Source of the DNA: Kiritimatiellia bacterium
GTDB taxonomy: Bacteria; Verrucomicrobiota; Kiritimatiellia; SLAD01
DNA: 17,224 bases
Reading direction: 5' to 3'
NCBI GenBank assembly: GCA_007128275.1
Contig: SKXR01000249.1
Coordinates: 1-17,224, forward strand
In this document: positions 9,387-17,224 of the stretch, piece by piece
How the letters are laid out: each line of letters begins with the position of its first letter
How positions within the stretch are numbered: the first letter of the stretch is position 1
Notes under the pieces: generated by a model
What the model saw: the letters and a program-made list of their open reading frames with translations, nothing else
The model's database searches: none
What the model was told of the DNA's origin: nothing
Program-made: the position numbers and the translations under genes

Positions 9387-9610
9387 TGTTACTGTGGCGA
9401 AACAGGCACTTCCACGTCAATCCTTAAATGCCCACGTGCGCCACCCTTGTTTGAGGTAGACAACAGTACAACAGCTCCCCGCTGTGTGCCACAGGAATTC
9501 CTTGGAATCTGTGTTGCGGACTCCACGATCGTCGGTTGCGCAGCCCCCGGGGGGATGGATCCGTATTTGACTCTCGGACCAGTCGAAGGCATATTGATCA
9601 CGTTTGTTGG

Positions 9611-9643
9611 GTGGATGACGGACCGGGATCCGGCGTCATCCGC
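9611..9643. repeat. Strong hairpin 46 nt upstream of the foldase start codon
   Basis: GGATGACG (9613-9620) pairs perfectly with CGTCATCC (9634-9641). After a two-base bulge (GA) the inner CCGG (9623-9626) pairs with CCGG (9630-9633), leaving a three-base loop; G9611-C9643 and a T-G wobble extend the base. No T-run follows on either strand, so it does not look like a simple intrinsic terminator. It could be an operator palindrome or a structured 5' leader of the lipoprotein gene. Confidence 0.55.
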
Positions 9644-9689
9644 TCGAGGTAGTAGATCAACCCAATACAGTAGGAAGCGCATCAGATTC

Positions 9690-10778
9690 ATGAAAAAGAA
9701 GCCACTCTCCTTATTCTTTCGCACTCTTCACCTGTTGGCGGCGGGTGCCTTGGTCGTCACCTTGACTGCGGCCTGCGGCCGGGCTCCGGATTCCGCGTTG
9801 CAGGATGAGACGGACTTGTCCGAAGCTACGGATCTTTTCGACGCCACGCCGGCCCCCGGAGTCGGGGCGGCACCGGATATGGACCGGATTCTGGCACGGG
9901 TGGACGGCCAGGAAATCACCCATGCCGATCTGATGACCGAATTCAATATTCTTGCCACCCGCATGCAGGGGCGCGTTCCGCCCGAACGCATGGCGCAAAT
10001 GCAGGAGGAAATGGTGCAAGGTGCAATGGATAATCTGATCATCAAACAGTTATTGCTGAATCAGGTCGAAAAAGAATTTGTGGAAGTCGCGGAGCACGAA
10101 GTGGACGAGACGATTGCCATGTATCGCCAACAGATTCCGCAGGGCACAACCCTCGAAGAGCAATTGGCGCAAATCAATATGAGCGAAGCGGAGTTTCGCG
10201 AGAACATCAAACGCGATATCCGCGTCAACAAACTGCTGGAATCCAAGGTCGGCGACCAAATGGAACCGACCGATGACGAGATTGCCGCGTTCCACGAACA
10301 GCATAAAGCCGACTATTTTGCGATGCCGGAACGCGTCAAGGCCAGCCATATCCTCGTGAGCGTGGGACCGGACGCGGATGCGGACGCACGCGAAGAGGCC
10401 CTCGAAAAGGCGCAGGCCCTGCGTGAGCAATTACTGGAAGGCGCTGAGTTCGCCGAACTGGCTGAAGCGGAATCCGATTGTCCCAGCAGCGTGCAGGGAG
10501 GCGACTTGGGCACGTTCGTGCGAGGACAAATGGTGCCCCCATTCGAACAGGCGGCTTTCAACCAGCCGATCGGGGAAATCGGTGAGGTCGTGCAAACCGA
10601 TTTTGGGTATCACATCATCCAAGTCGCCGAACGCCACGAGCCCGGCACGCAGGCGCTGGACGATGCGAAAGAGCAGATCGCTCAATTCCTGCTCTCGCAA
10701 TCGCGGGAAAAGGCGCTGCGCGTGTACGTCGACCAGCTGCGAGAGGACGCCGAGATTGAGCTGATTCAACAGCCCTGA
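9690..10778 (+). CDS. Lipoprotein peptidyl-prolyl isomerase/chaperone of the SurA/PrsA parvulin type
   Basis: The 362-residue product begins MKKKPLSLFF, a basic n-region followed by a hydrophobic segment and the lipobox-like LTAAC (Cys29), so it is probably an exported lipoprotein; Thr at -3 is less usual than Leu. An acidic linker (about 34-58) follows, then a SurA_N-like helical chaperone domain (about 62-205). A parvulin rotamase domain (about 208-310) carries VKASHILVSVG, GGDLGTFVRGQMVPPFEQAAF and TDFGYHIIQVAE, the standard family signatures. The frame extends upstream to 9447, but I chose this ATG because the signal peptide begins exactly there and AGGAAG (9672-9677) lies 12 nt before it. 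It should fold or escort exported proteins in the periplasm, fitting with secA and lnt nearby. Confidence 0.88.
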   Translation: MKKKPLSLFFRTLHLLAAGALVVTLTAACGRAPDSALQDETDLSEATDLFDATPAPGVGAAPDMDRILARVDGQEITHADLMTEFNILATRMQGRVPPERMAQMQEEMVQGAMDNLIIKQLLLNQVEKEFVEVAEHEVDETIAMYRQQIPQGTTLEEQLAQINMSEAEFRENIKRDIRVNKLLESKVGDQMEPTDDEIAAFHEQHKADYFAMPERVKASHILVSVGPDADADAREEALEKAQALREQLLEGAEFAELAEAESDCPSSVQGGDLGTFVRGQMVPPFEQAAFNQPIGEIGEVVQTDFGYHIIQVAERHEPGTQALDDAKEQIAQFLLSQSREKALRVYVDQLREDAEIELIQQP

Positions 10779-10798
10779 ATCAACGGGGCAACGGCGAC

Positions 10799-10851
10799 GA
10801 CGGGCTTGCGCGATGTCTGAAGGGCATGACGGGACTTCTCGTCAGCCCGTC
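10799..10851. terminator. Possible bidirectional terminator between convergent genes
   Basis: A hairpin GACGGG-actt-CTCGTC (10828-10843) lies directly at the end of the HIT gene, and outer arms GACGGGCT (10799-10806) and AGCCCGTC (10844-10851) bracket it. The position between two convergent stops fits termination, but neither strand has a T-run, so a standard intrinsic terminator is not shown. Confidence 0.3.
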
Positions 10852-11237
10852 AATACGGCACGAATTTTCTCCGCCGTCGCTGCGAGCGCTTCGTCGTCCA
10901 CCGCACGCGCATGGGCGAAATTGATATCGCCAATCTGTTCGATCGGCACCAGATGCACGTGCGCGTGTGGCACTTCCAGGCCCACCACGATCACGCCAAC
11001 CCGTTTGCAGGGCACCACGTGCTCAATGGCTTTGGCCACGGGTTTCGCGAAGCGCATGATGTCGCCGATACGTTCGTCGTCCAGATCGAAGAAGTAATCG
11101 ATCTCTTCTTTCGGGATAACCAGCGCGTGCCCGAGACGAATCGGGCGGATATCGAGAAACGCAAGGAAACGGTCGTCTTCAGCGAGCTTGTGACATGGAA
11201 TTTCGCCCTGCACAATGCGTGTAAATAGTGAGCTCAT
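10842..11237 (-). CDS. HIT-family nucleotide hydrolase/transferase
   Basis: A small cytoplasmic protein of 131 residues in the histidine-triad (HINT/HIT) family, whose members hydrolyse nucleoside phosphoramidates or dinucleoside polyphosphates. The opening SLFTRIVQGEIPCHKLAEDD and FLDIRPIRLGHALVIPKE are typical. The histidine triad is HAHVHLV with H91, H93 and H95, H93 being the expected nucleophile. The ATG has AAGGAG 10 nt upstream. It starts 31 nt after the mogA-like stop and is probably the last gene of the secA-lnt-mog-HIT run; its 3' end faces the foldase gene. The physiological substrate cannot be told from sequence. Confidence 0.92.
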   Translation of the reverse strand: MSSLFTRIVQGEIPCHKLAEDDRFLAFLDIRPIRLGHALVIPKEEIDYFFDLDDERIGDIMRFAKPVAKAIEHVVPCKRVGVIVVGLEVPHAHVHLVPIEQIGDINFAHARAVDDEALAATAEKIRAVLTG

Positions 11238-11268
11238 GATTTGGGTTCTCCTTTTTGTTTAGCGACAC

Positions 11269-11799
11269 CTATCCCCCACCCGGCCGAAAGGCGTTGACCT
11301 CCGCGGGGTCACACTGCATGACCGGTCCGCCGATCAGTTCCACGCAATACGGTACGGCCGGAAACACGGCATCCAGGCATTGTCGAATGGCCTTGGGTTT
11401 GCCCGGAAGATTGATGATGAGACACCGGCCTCGGATCCCCGCTGTTTGGCGCGACAAGATCGCCGTGGGCACGTACTGCAACGATACCGAACGCATCAAT
11501 TCGCCGAATCCGGGCAACATCTTTTCACACACCGCTTCGGTTGCTTCGGGCGTGACGTCGCGCAAGGCCGGCCCGGTACCGCCCGTGGTCACGATCAGAT
11601 GGCATTGCTCTTCGTCGGCCAATGCGCATAACGCCGCCTCGATGGAAGGGGGGTCGTCCGGCACCAACCGCGTCACCGCTTCCCATTCGGAGCGCAGATA
11701 GGCGCGGAGCGTTTCCTCGATGGCAGGTCCGGAGCGATCCTCGTAGACGCCCTGACTGGCCCGGTCCGACACCGTGACTATGCCGATGCGAAGGTTCAT
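11269..11799 (-). CDS. mog: Molybdopterin adenylyltransferase-like protein (MogA/MoaB family)
   Basis: The 176-residue protein has the MoCF-binding fold. MogA activates molybdopterin by adenylation before molybdenum insertion. Landmarks are GIVTVSDRASQG at the N-terminus, TTGGTGPALRDVTPEAT (71-87, with Asp81 in the usual catalytic position), SRQTAGIRGRCLIINLPGKP, and a closing IGGPVMQC segment. Length is close to MogA (about 195). The ATG overlaps the lnt stop by four bases (ATGA), so the two are co-translated. No other molybdenum-cofactor genes lie in the window. MoaB shares the fold, so MogA versus MoaB is not certain, although the SDRASQG and GPALRDVTPEAT motifs look MogA-like. Confidence 0.88.
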   Translation of the reverse strand: MNLRIGIVTVSDRASQGVYEDRSGPAIEETLRAYLRSEWEAVTRLVPDDPPSIEAALCALADEEQCHLIVTTGGTGPALRDVTPEATEAVCEKMLPGFGELMRSVSLQYVPTAILSRQTAGIRGRCLIINLPGKPKAIRQCLDAVFPAVPYCVELIGGPVMQCDPAEVNAFRPGGG

Positions 11800-13382
11800 G
11801 TGTTCTTCCCCGTCTCTTTCGTTTCCCGTTCATTCCGACTGCTGCGCCACGCCGCAATCACAAGCGCCAGCGCGGCGATGACACCGGTCCAGGCGAATAT
11901 GTCGCCGTACCGGACATAGAAGGTCAGCGCGCGGCCCTCCGCGGGAATGCGACTGCTGATGATCTTGAATCCGGAGACAAACGTATTGCCGTCGGCGTCG
12001 GCAAGCAAGTCGTGAATGCGTCCATGCGCGTCGATCCCGCACGACACCCCGGTATTGGCCGCCCGGATGATCGGGGTCCGGGTTTCTACGGCCCGAAAGA
12101 CCGAGTGGGTCATGTGCTGCCAGGACGCACTGCTTTCCTCGAACCAGGCATCGTTGGTTTGATTGATCAGCAGGCGGGCGCCCTTCCGGACGGCGCGCCT
12201 GGCGAGACGGGACACGGTATCTTCGAAGCAAATCAATACGGCGAAGGACACCGCATGCTCTTCAAGTTCGAAGATCGTGCTCTCCGCGCCCGGATCAAAA
12301 CTGGCCTCGATGGGCGTCATCGCTGTCATGAAGGGAAGCAATCGCTGGAGGGGCACGTATTCACCGAACATCACCAGATGCTGTTTATCGTACACCTCAA
12401 CCAAGGTCCCCTGTCGATCGAAGAGTATGGCGCTGTTGTAATACCGCGGCGGGGCGTCGTCCACCCATTCCATATCCATTGAGCCCACGAGCAGCGGCGC
12501 GCCTTGACGCGTGAGATCGCGCACCAGTTCGTAACTACGACGGCTCTCGCGAACATAATCCGGAACTGCCGTTTCCGGCCAGATCACGAGATCGGGTTCG
12601 CCGGCATGGATAGCCAGTTGCGTTAATGAACGCAACTGATCGTAAATGGAGTCGACAAACTCTTTCGTCCACTTTTCGTATTGCGGGATATTCGGCTGAA
12701 TGACGGCGGTCCGCAAGACCTGCGCGTGGTTCTGCGTCGGTTGGGCCAGTCGGGTTCCGGCCAGCATCACAAACAGCAGGGTGAGGAAGCCGATCATCAT
12801 TTCCGGGTGCCATCCCCGCCCCCGCCGCGCATGGCGCCCGTACCGATGGAGCGTAAGCGCCACGGCGGTGTTGATCAGGATAATCAGTGCCGAGACCCCG
12901 TACACCCCGGTCCACGCAGCAACTTGGATCAGGTTGATCCTGGCATACTGGCTGCCCCCCAGCGGGTTCCAGGCGAAGCCGGTAAAGAGGATACAACGCA
13001 GGTATTCAAAACCGACCCAGACAAGCGGCAGCATGAACAAGACGCCCAACGAGCCGGCGAGACGTTCCCTATCCCATTCACGCATTAGCCAGGCGGCTAG
13101 CGCACTGAACCCGGCCACGAACAGCCCGCAGTAGAGGGAAAGCAATATCCAGCCGGGCCATGTCACATGGGTGAGCCAGAAGAGTGCGCAGAGCCAGAAG
13201 GTGGCGCCGGCCAACAGTCCCAGTTCGAAGGCGCGGCGTGGTGTCGTCTGCGGGAGAACCAGCAATAGCGGCACCCACGCGATCCATGCCGCCCCCGCCC
13301 ATTCGAGCGGGGGAAACGCGGACGCCAGCAGCAGGCCGCTCGCCGTGGCGGCCGTCACCGTCATCAGGGTGTGCCTGTTCAT
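11796..13382 (-). CDS. lnt: Apolipoprotein N-acyltransferase Lnt
   Basis: This inner-membrane enzyme adds the third acyl chain to the N-terminal cysteine of lipoproteins. The 528-residue form has about six N-terminal membrane helices (1-210), a periplasmic nitrilase-like domain (about 222-490), and a final helix (about 497-515). The catalytic triad is visible: Glu270 in IWPETAVPDY, Lys333 in YDKQHLVMFGEYVP and Cys385 in LICFEDTVS, close to E. coli E267, K335 and C387. That agreement supports the ATG at 13380-13382 rather than the in-frame ATG at 13451 inside secA. The start lies 14 nt after the secA stop without an obvious Shine-Dalgarno. The enzyme's presence fits the lipoprotein foldase encoded nearby. 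Confidence 0.92.
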   Translation of the reverse strand: MNRHTLMTVTAATASGLLLASAFPPLEWAGAAWIAWVPLLLVLPQTTPRRAFELGLLAGATFWLCALFWLTHVTWPGWILLSLYCGLFVAGFSALAAWLMREWDRERLAGSLGVLFMLPLVWVGFEYLRCILFTGFAWNPLGGSQYARINLIQVAAWTGVYGVSALIILINTAVALTLHRYGRHARRGRGWHPEMMIGFLTLLFVMLAGTRLAQPTQNHAQVLRTAVIQPNIPQYEKWTKEFVDSIYDQLRSLTQLAIHAGEPDLVIWPETAVPDYVRESRRSYELVRDLTRQGAPLLVGSMDMEWVDDAPPRYYNSAILFDRQGTLVEVYDKQHLVMFGEYVPLQRLLPFMTAMTPIEASFDPGAESTIFELEEHAVSFAVLICFEDTVSRLARRAVRKGARLLINQTNDAWFEESSASWQHMTHSVFRAVETRTPIIRAANTGVSCGIDAHGRIHDLLADADGNTFVSGFKIISSRIPAEGRALTFYVRYGDIFAWTGVIAALALVIAAWRSSRNERETKETGKNT

Positions 13383-13396
13383 CACGGAAGATCCGA

Positions 13397-16300
13397 CTAC
13401 TTGTTCGCCCCGCAACATTTTTTGTATTTCTTTCCGCTCCCGCAGGGACACGGATCGTTGCGGCCGACTTTCGGTTCGTCCCGGCGTACGGGTTGAGGAG
13501 CGGATTGCACGGCCGCATCGAAGGCGGCGTTGGATCCGGTGGATGATTGGCTCGCGCGGGCCTGGCCCAGCGCCGACACTTCCTTGTGGACGGTGGACGT
13601 ACGCGGAAGCGAGGAAAGAAACGTCTCAAACGCGTTCATCGAGGTGGCGAACCGGAACATGCGGTTGGCGACCTCGCCCTTGATGCGATCCATCAATTGC
13701 GAAAACATATCGAAGGCTTCGCGCTTGTATTCCACCAACGGATCGCGCTGGCCGTAGGCCCGTAACCCGACACCCTGTCGCAATGCGTCCATCCCGCGCA
13801 GGTATTCCTGCCAATGGAGATCAATGGATTGGGTAATGATCATGCGTTCAAGGGATTTGAGTGCTTCCTGGTGTTCGGTTTCCGCCTTCAATGCGTAGGC
13901 TTCGTTCACGCGTTTCAGCAGATCTGCGGCCAAGCCGTCCGCATCAGACTTCATCGGTAACCATTCTTCCGTGGTCGCCCCCACGGGGAACGTCGTATTG
14001 GCCCAGTGCACGAAGTCAGCCAGCGCCTCGTCGTTTTCCGGGTGCGCCTGCGCGGCGGCATCAATGGCCTTGCCATGAATGACTTCTTCGACAATATCCA
14101 TCAGGTGTTCACGGGCGTCCTCGGCCCGCAGCACATCACTGCGGAATCCGTAGATGATTTCCCGCTGCGTATTCATGACGTCGTCATATTCCAACGTCCG
14201 TTTCCGGATCGAGAAATTTTGTTGTTCCACCCGGCGCTGCGCGCGCTCGATCGAGCGGTTCAGCCACGGATGCTCGAGGACCTGCCCCTCTTCAATGCCC
14301 AGTTTTTCCATGATCTTGGAGATCCGATCCGAACCGAAGAGCCGCATGAGATCATCTTCCAGGGAGACATAGAAGCGCGAGGAGCCCGGATCGCCCTGAC
14401 GCGCGCACCGGCCCCGCAACTGGCGGTCGATCCGGCGCGATTCGTGTCGCTCGGTGCCGATCACATGCAGTCCGCACGGCGTTTCAAGCAGTTTGTCGCG
14501 CAGGGTCTTGCCGTCGATCTTATCGTCCAGCGTGACCCCGGACAGGATCACTTCGCGATCGAGATACACGACCCCCTCGCCCAGCTTGATGTCCGTGCCG
14601 CGACCGGCCATGTTCGTGGCAATGGTGACCCCGCCCTTCTGACCGGCGCGCATCACGATTTCCGCTTCACGTTGATGGTTCTTCGCGTTCAACACATTGT
14701 GCGGAATATTCTGGCGCCGCAACATTCGGCTGATGAGTTCCGAGGTCTCCACGGAAATGGTACCGACCAACACGGGCTGTCCGCGCTCATGGCAATCACG
14801 GATTTCCTCGATGATGGCGTTGTACTTCTCGCGCAAGGTTTTGAAAATAAAATCGTTGTTGTCTACACGGCGCACGGGTCGGTTCGTCGGAATGACCACC
14901 ACGTCCAATTTATAGATTTGATGGAATTCGTCGGCTTCCGTTTCCGCCGTGCCGGTCATGCCGGACAACTTGTCGTACATCCGGAAATAGTTCTGAATGG
15001 TGATGGTGGCGAGGGTTTGCGTCTCGCGCTCGATCTTCACACCTTCCTTCGCCTCCACGGCTTGATGCAAGCCGTCGCTCCAACGTCGTCCGGGCATCAG
15101 GCGGCCCGTGTTTTCATCCACGATGATGACCTGATTGTCCTGCACCACATATTCCACGTCCTTTTCATAGACGCAATAGGCGCGAATCAATTGATCGACC
15201 GCATGGATGCGCTCGCTCTTTTGTGTGAAGTGCTGTTGCAGTTCCTGGCGCTTCGCCACCTTCTCATCCGGCGTCAACGTTTCGTCGCCGTCCAATTCCG
15301 CGAGGGCCGACACGAGGTCGGGCACCACAAAGGCGTCGGGATCGTCCGGACTGATCGTGGAGCTTCCCTTTTCGGTCAAGCTGGCGTCATGCCCCTTTTC
15401 GTCAATCACAAAATACAGTTCTTCGCGCAATGCGCGCGCCTGTTCCTTGCGCATGTCCGTCAACATGTAGGCGTCGATCTGTTCCACGAGGCGGCGTTTT
15501 GAGGGATCTTCCATCAATTCGAGCAGCAACTTATTGCGCGGCATGCCTTGATGCACCTGGTACAAGAGCAACTGGGCTTCCTCGACTTCGCCCTTATCCA
15601 AAAAGTCCTTTGCCTCACGCACCAGGCGATTACACAGATCGCGCTGTTGCCGGACCAATCGTTCCACGCGCGGCTTGAACTCGTTGTACTGGTGCGGCGT
15701 GTGCGGGGCCGGACCGGAAATGATCAACGGGGTGCGCGCTTCATCAATGAGGATGCTGTCGATTTCATCGACGACAGCGTAATGAAATCCGCGTTGCACC
15801 ATGTCCGCCGGGCGCATGGCCATGTTGTCGCGCAGATAATCGAAACCAAACTCGCTGTTGGTCCCGTAGGTAATGTCCTTCTCGTACTCCTTGCGCCGCT
15901 CGTCCGGCGGCATGGCGTTCTGAATACAGCCCACGGACAGGCCGAGATAGTGATATACGGCGCCCATCCATTCGGAGTCGCGGCGAGCCAGGTAATCGTT
16001 CACGGTCACGACATGGACCCCCTCACCCGTCAAGGCATTCAGATAGACCGGCATGGTGGCCACCAGCGTTTTCCCTTCGCCCGTCGCCATTTCCGCAATC
16101 TTCCCGTCGTGCAGCACAATGCCGCCGATAAGCTGGGTGTCGAACGGGATCATATCCCAGACTATCGTGTTCCCCGACACCGTGATCGTTTGCCCCATCA
16201 GCCGGCGACAAGCGTTCTTGACCGTTGCGAACGCTTCACACAGGATGTCGTCCACGGTTTCTTTGCCGGCGAGACGCTCCTTGAATTCGGCGGTTTTGGC

Positions 16301-16429
16301 CTTCAAGGCCTCCTCGGACAATTGCTGATACTCTTCTTCAAGCGTGTTGATCCGGTCCACCCGCGGGTGCAACTTCCGGATGTCACGTTGATTTTTCGAT
16401 CCGATAATCTTCTTTAACAACCACTGCAT
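13397..16429 (-). CDS. secA: Preprotein translocase ATPase SecA
   Basis: SecA drives unfolded preproteins through SecYEG at the cytoplasmic face of the inner membrane. The 1010-residue protein is intact: Walker A ATGEGKT (115-121), Walker B region VVDEIDSILIDEAR (219-232), second nucleotide-binding domain with TNMAGRGTDIKLGEGV and IGTERHESRRIDRQLRGRCA, a helical scaffold/wing region, and a C-terminal zinc motif CPCGSGKKYKKCC (994-1006) that binds SecB or ribosomes in relatives. It is about 110 residues longer than E. coli SecA, largely from an insertion at about 255-335 in the preprotein cross-linking region. I recall similar insertions from Bacteroidota and PVC SecA proteins. AGGTGA lies 3 nt before the ATG. 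It heads the secA-lnt-mog-HIT run. Confidence 0.97.
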   Translation of the reverse strand: MQWLLKKIIGSKNQRDIRKLHPRVDRINTLEEEYQQLSEEALKAKTAEFKERLAGKETVDDILCEAFATVKNACRRLMGQTITVSGNTIVWDMIPFDTQLIGGIVLHDGKIAEMATGEGKTLVATMPVYLNALTGEGVHVVTVNDYLARRDSEWMGAVYHYLGLSVGCIQNAMPPDERRKEYEKDITYGTNSEFGFDYLRDNMAMRPADMVQRGFHYAVVDEIDSILIDEARTPLIISGPAPHTPHQYNEFKPRVERLVRQQRDLCNRLVREAKDFLDKGEVEEAQLLLYQVHQGMPRNKLLLELMEDPSKRRLVEQIDAYMLTDMRKEQARALREELYFVIDEKGHDASLTEKGSSTISPDDPDAFVVPDLVSALAELDGDETLTPDEKVAKRQELQQHFTQKSERIHAVDQLIRAYCVYEKDVEYVVQDNQVIIVDENTGRLMPGRRWSDGLHQAVEAKEGVKIERETQTLATITIQNYFRMYDKLSGMTGTAETEADEFHQIYKLDVVVIPTNRPVRRVDNNDFIFKTLREKYNAIIEEIRDCHERGQPVLVGTISVETSELISRMLRRQNIPHNVLNAKNHQREAEIVMRAGQKGGVTIATNMAGRGTDIKLGEGVVYLDREVILSGVTLDDKIDGKTLRDKLLETPCGLHVIGTERHESRRIDRQLRGRCARQGDPGSSRFYVSLEDDLMRLFGSDRISKIMEKLGIEEGQVLEHPWLNRSIERAQRRVEQQNFSIRKRTLEYDDVMNTQREIIYGFRSDVLRAEDAREHLMDIVEEVIHGKAIDAAAQAHPENDEALADFVHWANTTFPVGATTEEWLPMKSDADGLAADLLKRVNEAYALKAETEHQEALKSLERMIITQSIDLHWQEYLRGMDALRQGVGLRAYGQRDPLVEYKREAFDMFSQLMDRIKGEVANRMFRFATSMNAFETFLSSLPRTSTVHKEVSALGQARASQSSTGSNAAFDAAVQSAPQPVRRDEPKVGRNDPCPCGSGKKYKKCCGANK

Positions 16430-16432
16430 ATA

Positions 16433-16438
16433 TCACCT
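16433..16438 (-). promoter_or_regulatory. Ribosome binding site of secA
   Basis: AGGTGA on the minus strand ends 3 nt before the ATG, with its AGG core 6 nt away. The motor operon's first gene uses the same sequence and spacing, which suggests a common form in this genome. Confidence 0.6.
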
Positions 16439-16878
16439 GAAAAAAGTGTTCTCGCCACACCCGTTGCTTGCGCAGGTCCGTATGAGGCGGCGAATTCGAT
16501 TAATGATGGTCGGAACGGGAACACACGGCAATGAGACGCTCCGCAAAAAGTCGTTGTACCCTACGGGAAAGGCCGCGGTAATGCAAGGTTCATGGATTGT
16601 GTGCGGGGGGCCGCGGGCACGGGTGAGCGGTTTTCGCAAGGCATTGCGGCATACCGTTCATCTACTTCCGCTCTCGTCGCCGTTCGCGTCCACCGACTAA
16701 AATTTCAAACACGGCGCGATTACAAGCATAGCGCGCGCTGCCCCTGACGACCGAGCGCGTAATCCATTGACTTAAAAGCTGTTGCAAAGCTACAGCGCAC
16801 TACTGTGGGGCGGTAGGGTCAATACGTTCTCCAACCTACCTCCGCATGTACGAACCCGTTTCGAAAGAACCAGTCAGC
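16439..16878. other. Intergenic DNA upstream of secA, no convincing gene
   Basis: These 440 nt should contain the secA promoter. Short open frames occur on both strands, but none has a ribosome binding site plus a recognisable product. A TTGACT (minus-35-like, plus strand, about 16768) has no acceptable -10 at the right distance and points away from secA. A GGTAGG/CCTACC stem lies at 16812-16817/16835-16840. I see no tRNA, rRNA or mobile-element gene. Confidence 0.5.
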
Positions 16879-16981
16879 TTGGAGGGGCGAGTTATACGAG
16901 CCCGTGATGTCGTGTTGAATAGAAATGGAGGCGGTTTGGATTCCATTCACGGTCCCGGCGTCGCATAGCTCCGCCCTCCAG
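16879..16981. repeat. Imperfect palindromic repeat, about 100 bp
   Basis: The left arm beginning TTGGAGGGGCGAGTTATACG (16879-16898) matches the reverse complement of the right arm ending at 16981 (CTGGAGGGCGGAGCTATGCG), agreeing at about three quarters or more of positions. Further in, CCCGTGA (16901-16907) has a counterpart in the reverse complement of TCACGGTC (16948-16955). The arms are separated by about 60 nt. No transposase is present; the structure suggests a small interspersed palindromic or MITE-like element. Confidence 0.6.
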
Positions 16982-17125
16982 AAAAATGGTAACCGCCACT
17001 TTTTCCTGAGTTCCACATTGGGACACCCCAAAGTGATACGTGTACTTGGCAAGAGATAGGGCTGCACGAGTCTATATAGAAGTAAGGGGAGATATTCCGT
17101 GCTGGTCAAGCCAAAGCGGCGTCGA

Positions 17126-17221
17126 CGCTTCGCTCTGCCGCCGCAGTCCAAAAAGGAACGACCGAGCAGGCCGCCTCAAGGGAATTTGGACTGCGGTGGC
17201 AGAGTCCTCTGTAGCGAAGCG
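17126..17221. repeat. Inverted repeat with 20-bp near-perfect arms plus 8-bp extensions
   Basis: CTCTGCCGCCGCAGTCCAAA (17133-17152) is complementary to TTTGGACTGCGGTGGCAGAG (17185-17204) with one mismatch. CGCTTCGC (17126-17133) pairs perfectly with GCGAAGCG (17214-17221); nine extra bases (17205-17213) interrupt the right arm. The arms flank a 32-nt spacer. This sequence style resembles repeats I recall in Verrucomicrobiota/Kiritimatiellota-type genomes. It may continue past the window end. Confidence 0.8.
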
Positions 17222-17224
17222 GAA

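Larger units (their letters stand above)
9288..9689. promoter_or_regulatory. Divergent intergenic region between the motor operon and the foldase gene
   Basis: These 402 nt separate genes transcribed in opposite directions, so they must hold promoters for both, although I could not fix convincing -35/-10 pairs. The region contains the possible leader ORF (9291-9386), a CCCCCGGGGG palindrome (9544-9553) and a strong hairpin (9611-9643). Frames run through it on both strands without stops for some distance, but none has a credible start and a recognisable product. Confidence 0.5.

Noticed and set aside
9447..9689. 81-residue N-terminal extension of the lipoprotein foldase
   Set aside because: The extension has no family similarity and would bury the signal peptide and lipobox that begin exactly at the 9690 ATG.
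9389..9724. 111-residue minus-strand open frame in the divergent intergenic region
   Set aside because: It starts inside the foldase signal peptide, has no ribosome binding site and no recognisable fold. A fragment of a decayed gene is possible but not supported.
13383..13451. 23-residue N-terminal extension of Lnt overlapping secA
   Set aside because: The catalytic residues fall at family-typical positions when counted from the 13382 ATG; the extension is hydrophilic and overlaps the conserved zinc motif of SecA.
14006..15502. 498-residue plus-strand open frame opposite secA
   Set aside because: It is wholly antisense to an intact SecA with all motifs. Long antisense frames are expected from GC-rich codon use; no start signal or recognisable domain.
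16819..17175. Minus-strand open frame of about 118 codons near the window end
   Set aside because: It runs through both palindromic repeats, has no ATG start with a ribosome binding site, and its product is largely translated repeat sequence.

Overview
The window reads as a stretch of chromosome from a Gram-negative (diderm) bacterium. It carries lipid A synthesis (lpxA), an outer-membrane secretin (gspD) and apolipoprotein N-acyltransferase (lnt). Two things point tentatively to the PVC/FCB side of the bacteria, perhaps a Verrucomicrobiota- or Kiritimatiellota-like lineage: SecA has a large insertion of the kind I associate with those groups, and the intergenic DNA carries palindromic repeats of a style I recall from such genomes. 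The placement is inference from recalled patterns, not from a search.

Layout, left to right. Positions 1-111 hold the 3' end of an unidentified plus-strand gene, followed by a compact palindromic repeat element (about 112-258). A minus-strand block then runs, in transcription order, fabZ - lpxA - gspD - gspE - gspF (6406 down to 311) with gaps of 0-15 nt or 4-nt overlaps. It joins fatty-acid and lipid A synthesis to the core of a type II secretion/type IV pilus-like machine. No pseudopilin gene follows gspF inside the window. Upstream lies a three-gene minus-strand cassette (9287 down to 6600): a MotA/TolQ/ExbB-type channel subunit with a long predicted coiled-coil tail, then two ExbD-like partners. 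A 400-nt divergent intergenic region with a strong hairpin separates it from a plus-strand lipoprotein of the SurA/PrsA parvulin foldase type (9690-10778).

Convergent to that is the minus-strand run secA - lnt - mogA-like - HIT (16429 down to 10842), also closely spaced. SecA (translocation), Lnt (lipoprotein maturation), the lipoprotein foldase and the secretin all serve export and the envelope. The last 0.8 kb (16430-17224) has no convincing gene but contains two further unrelated palindromic repeats.

The most interesting item is the MotA/ExbD/ExbD cassette. The two ExbD-like proteins are diverged paralogues that align without gaps through their membrane helix. One keeps the membrane aspartate expected to carry protons (Asp18) and the other has alanine there (Ala17). 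Neither has room for an OmpA/MotB peptidoglycan-binding domain. This suggests an asymmetric ion-driven motor with one protonatable rotor subunit and a large cytoplasmic tail. It resembles ZorAB of Zorya in outline, but there are no Zorya effector genes nearby.
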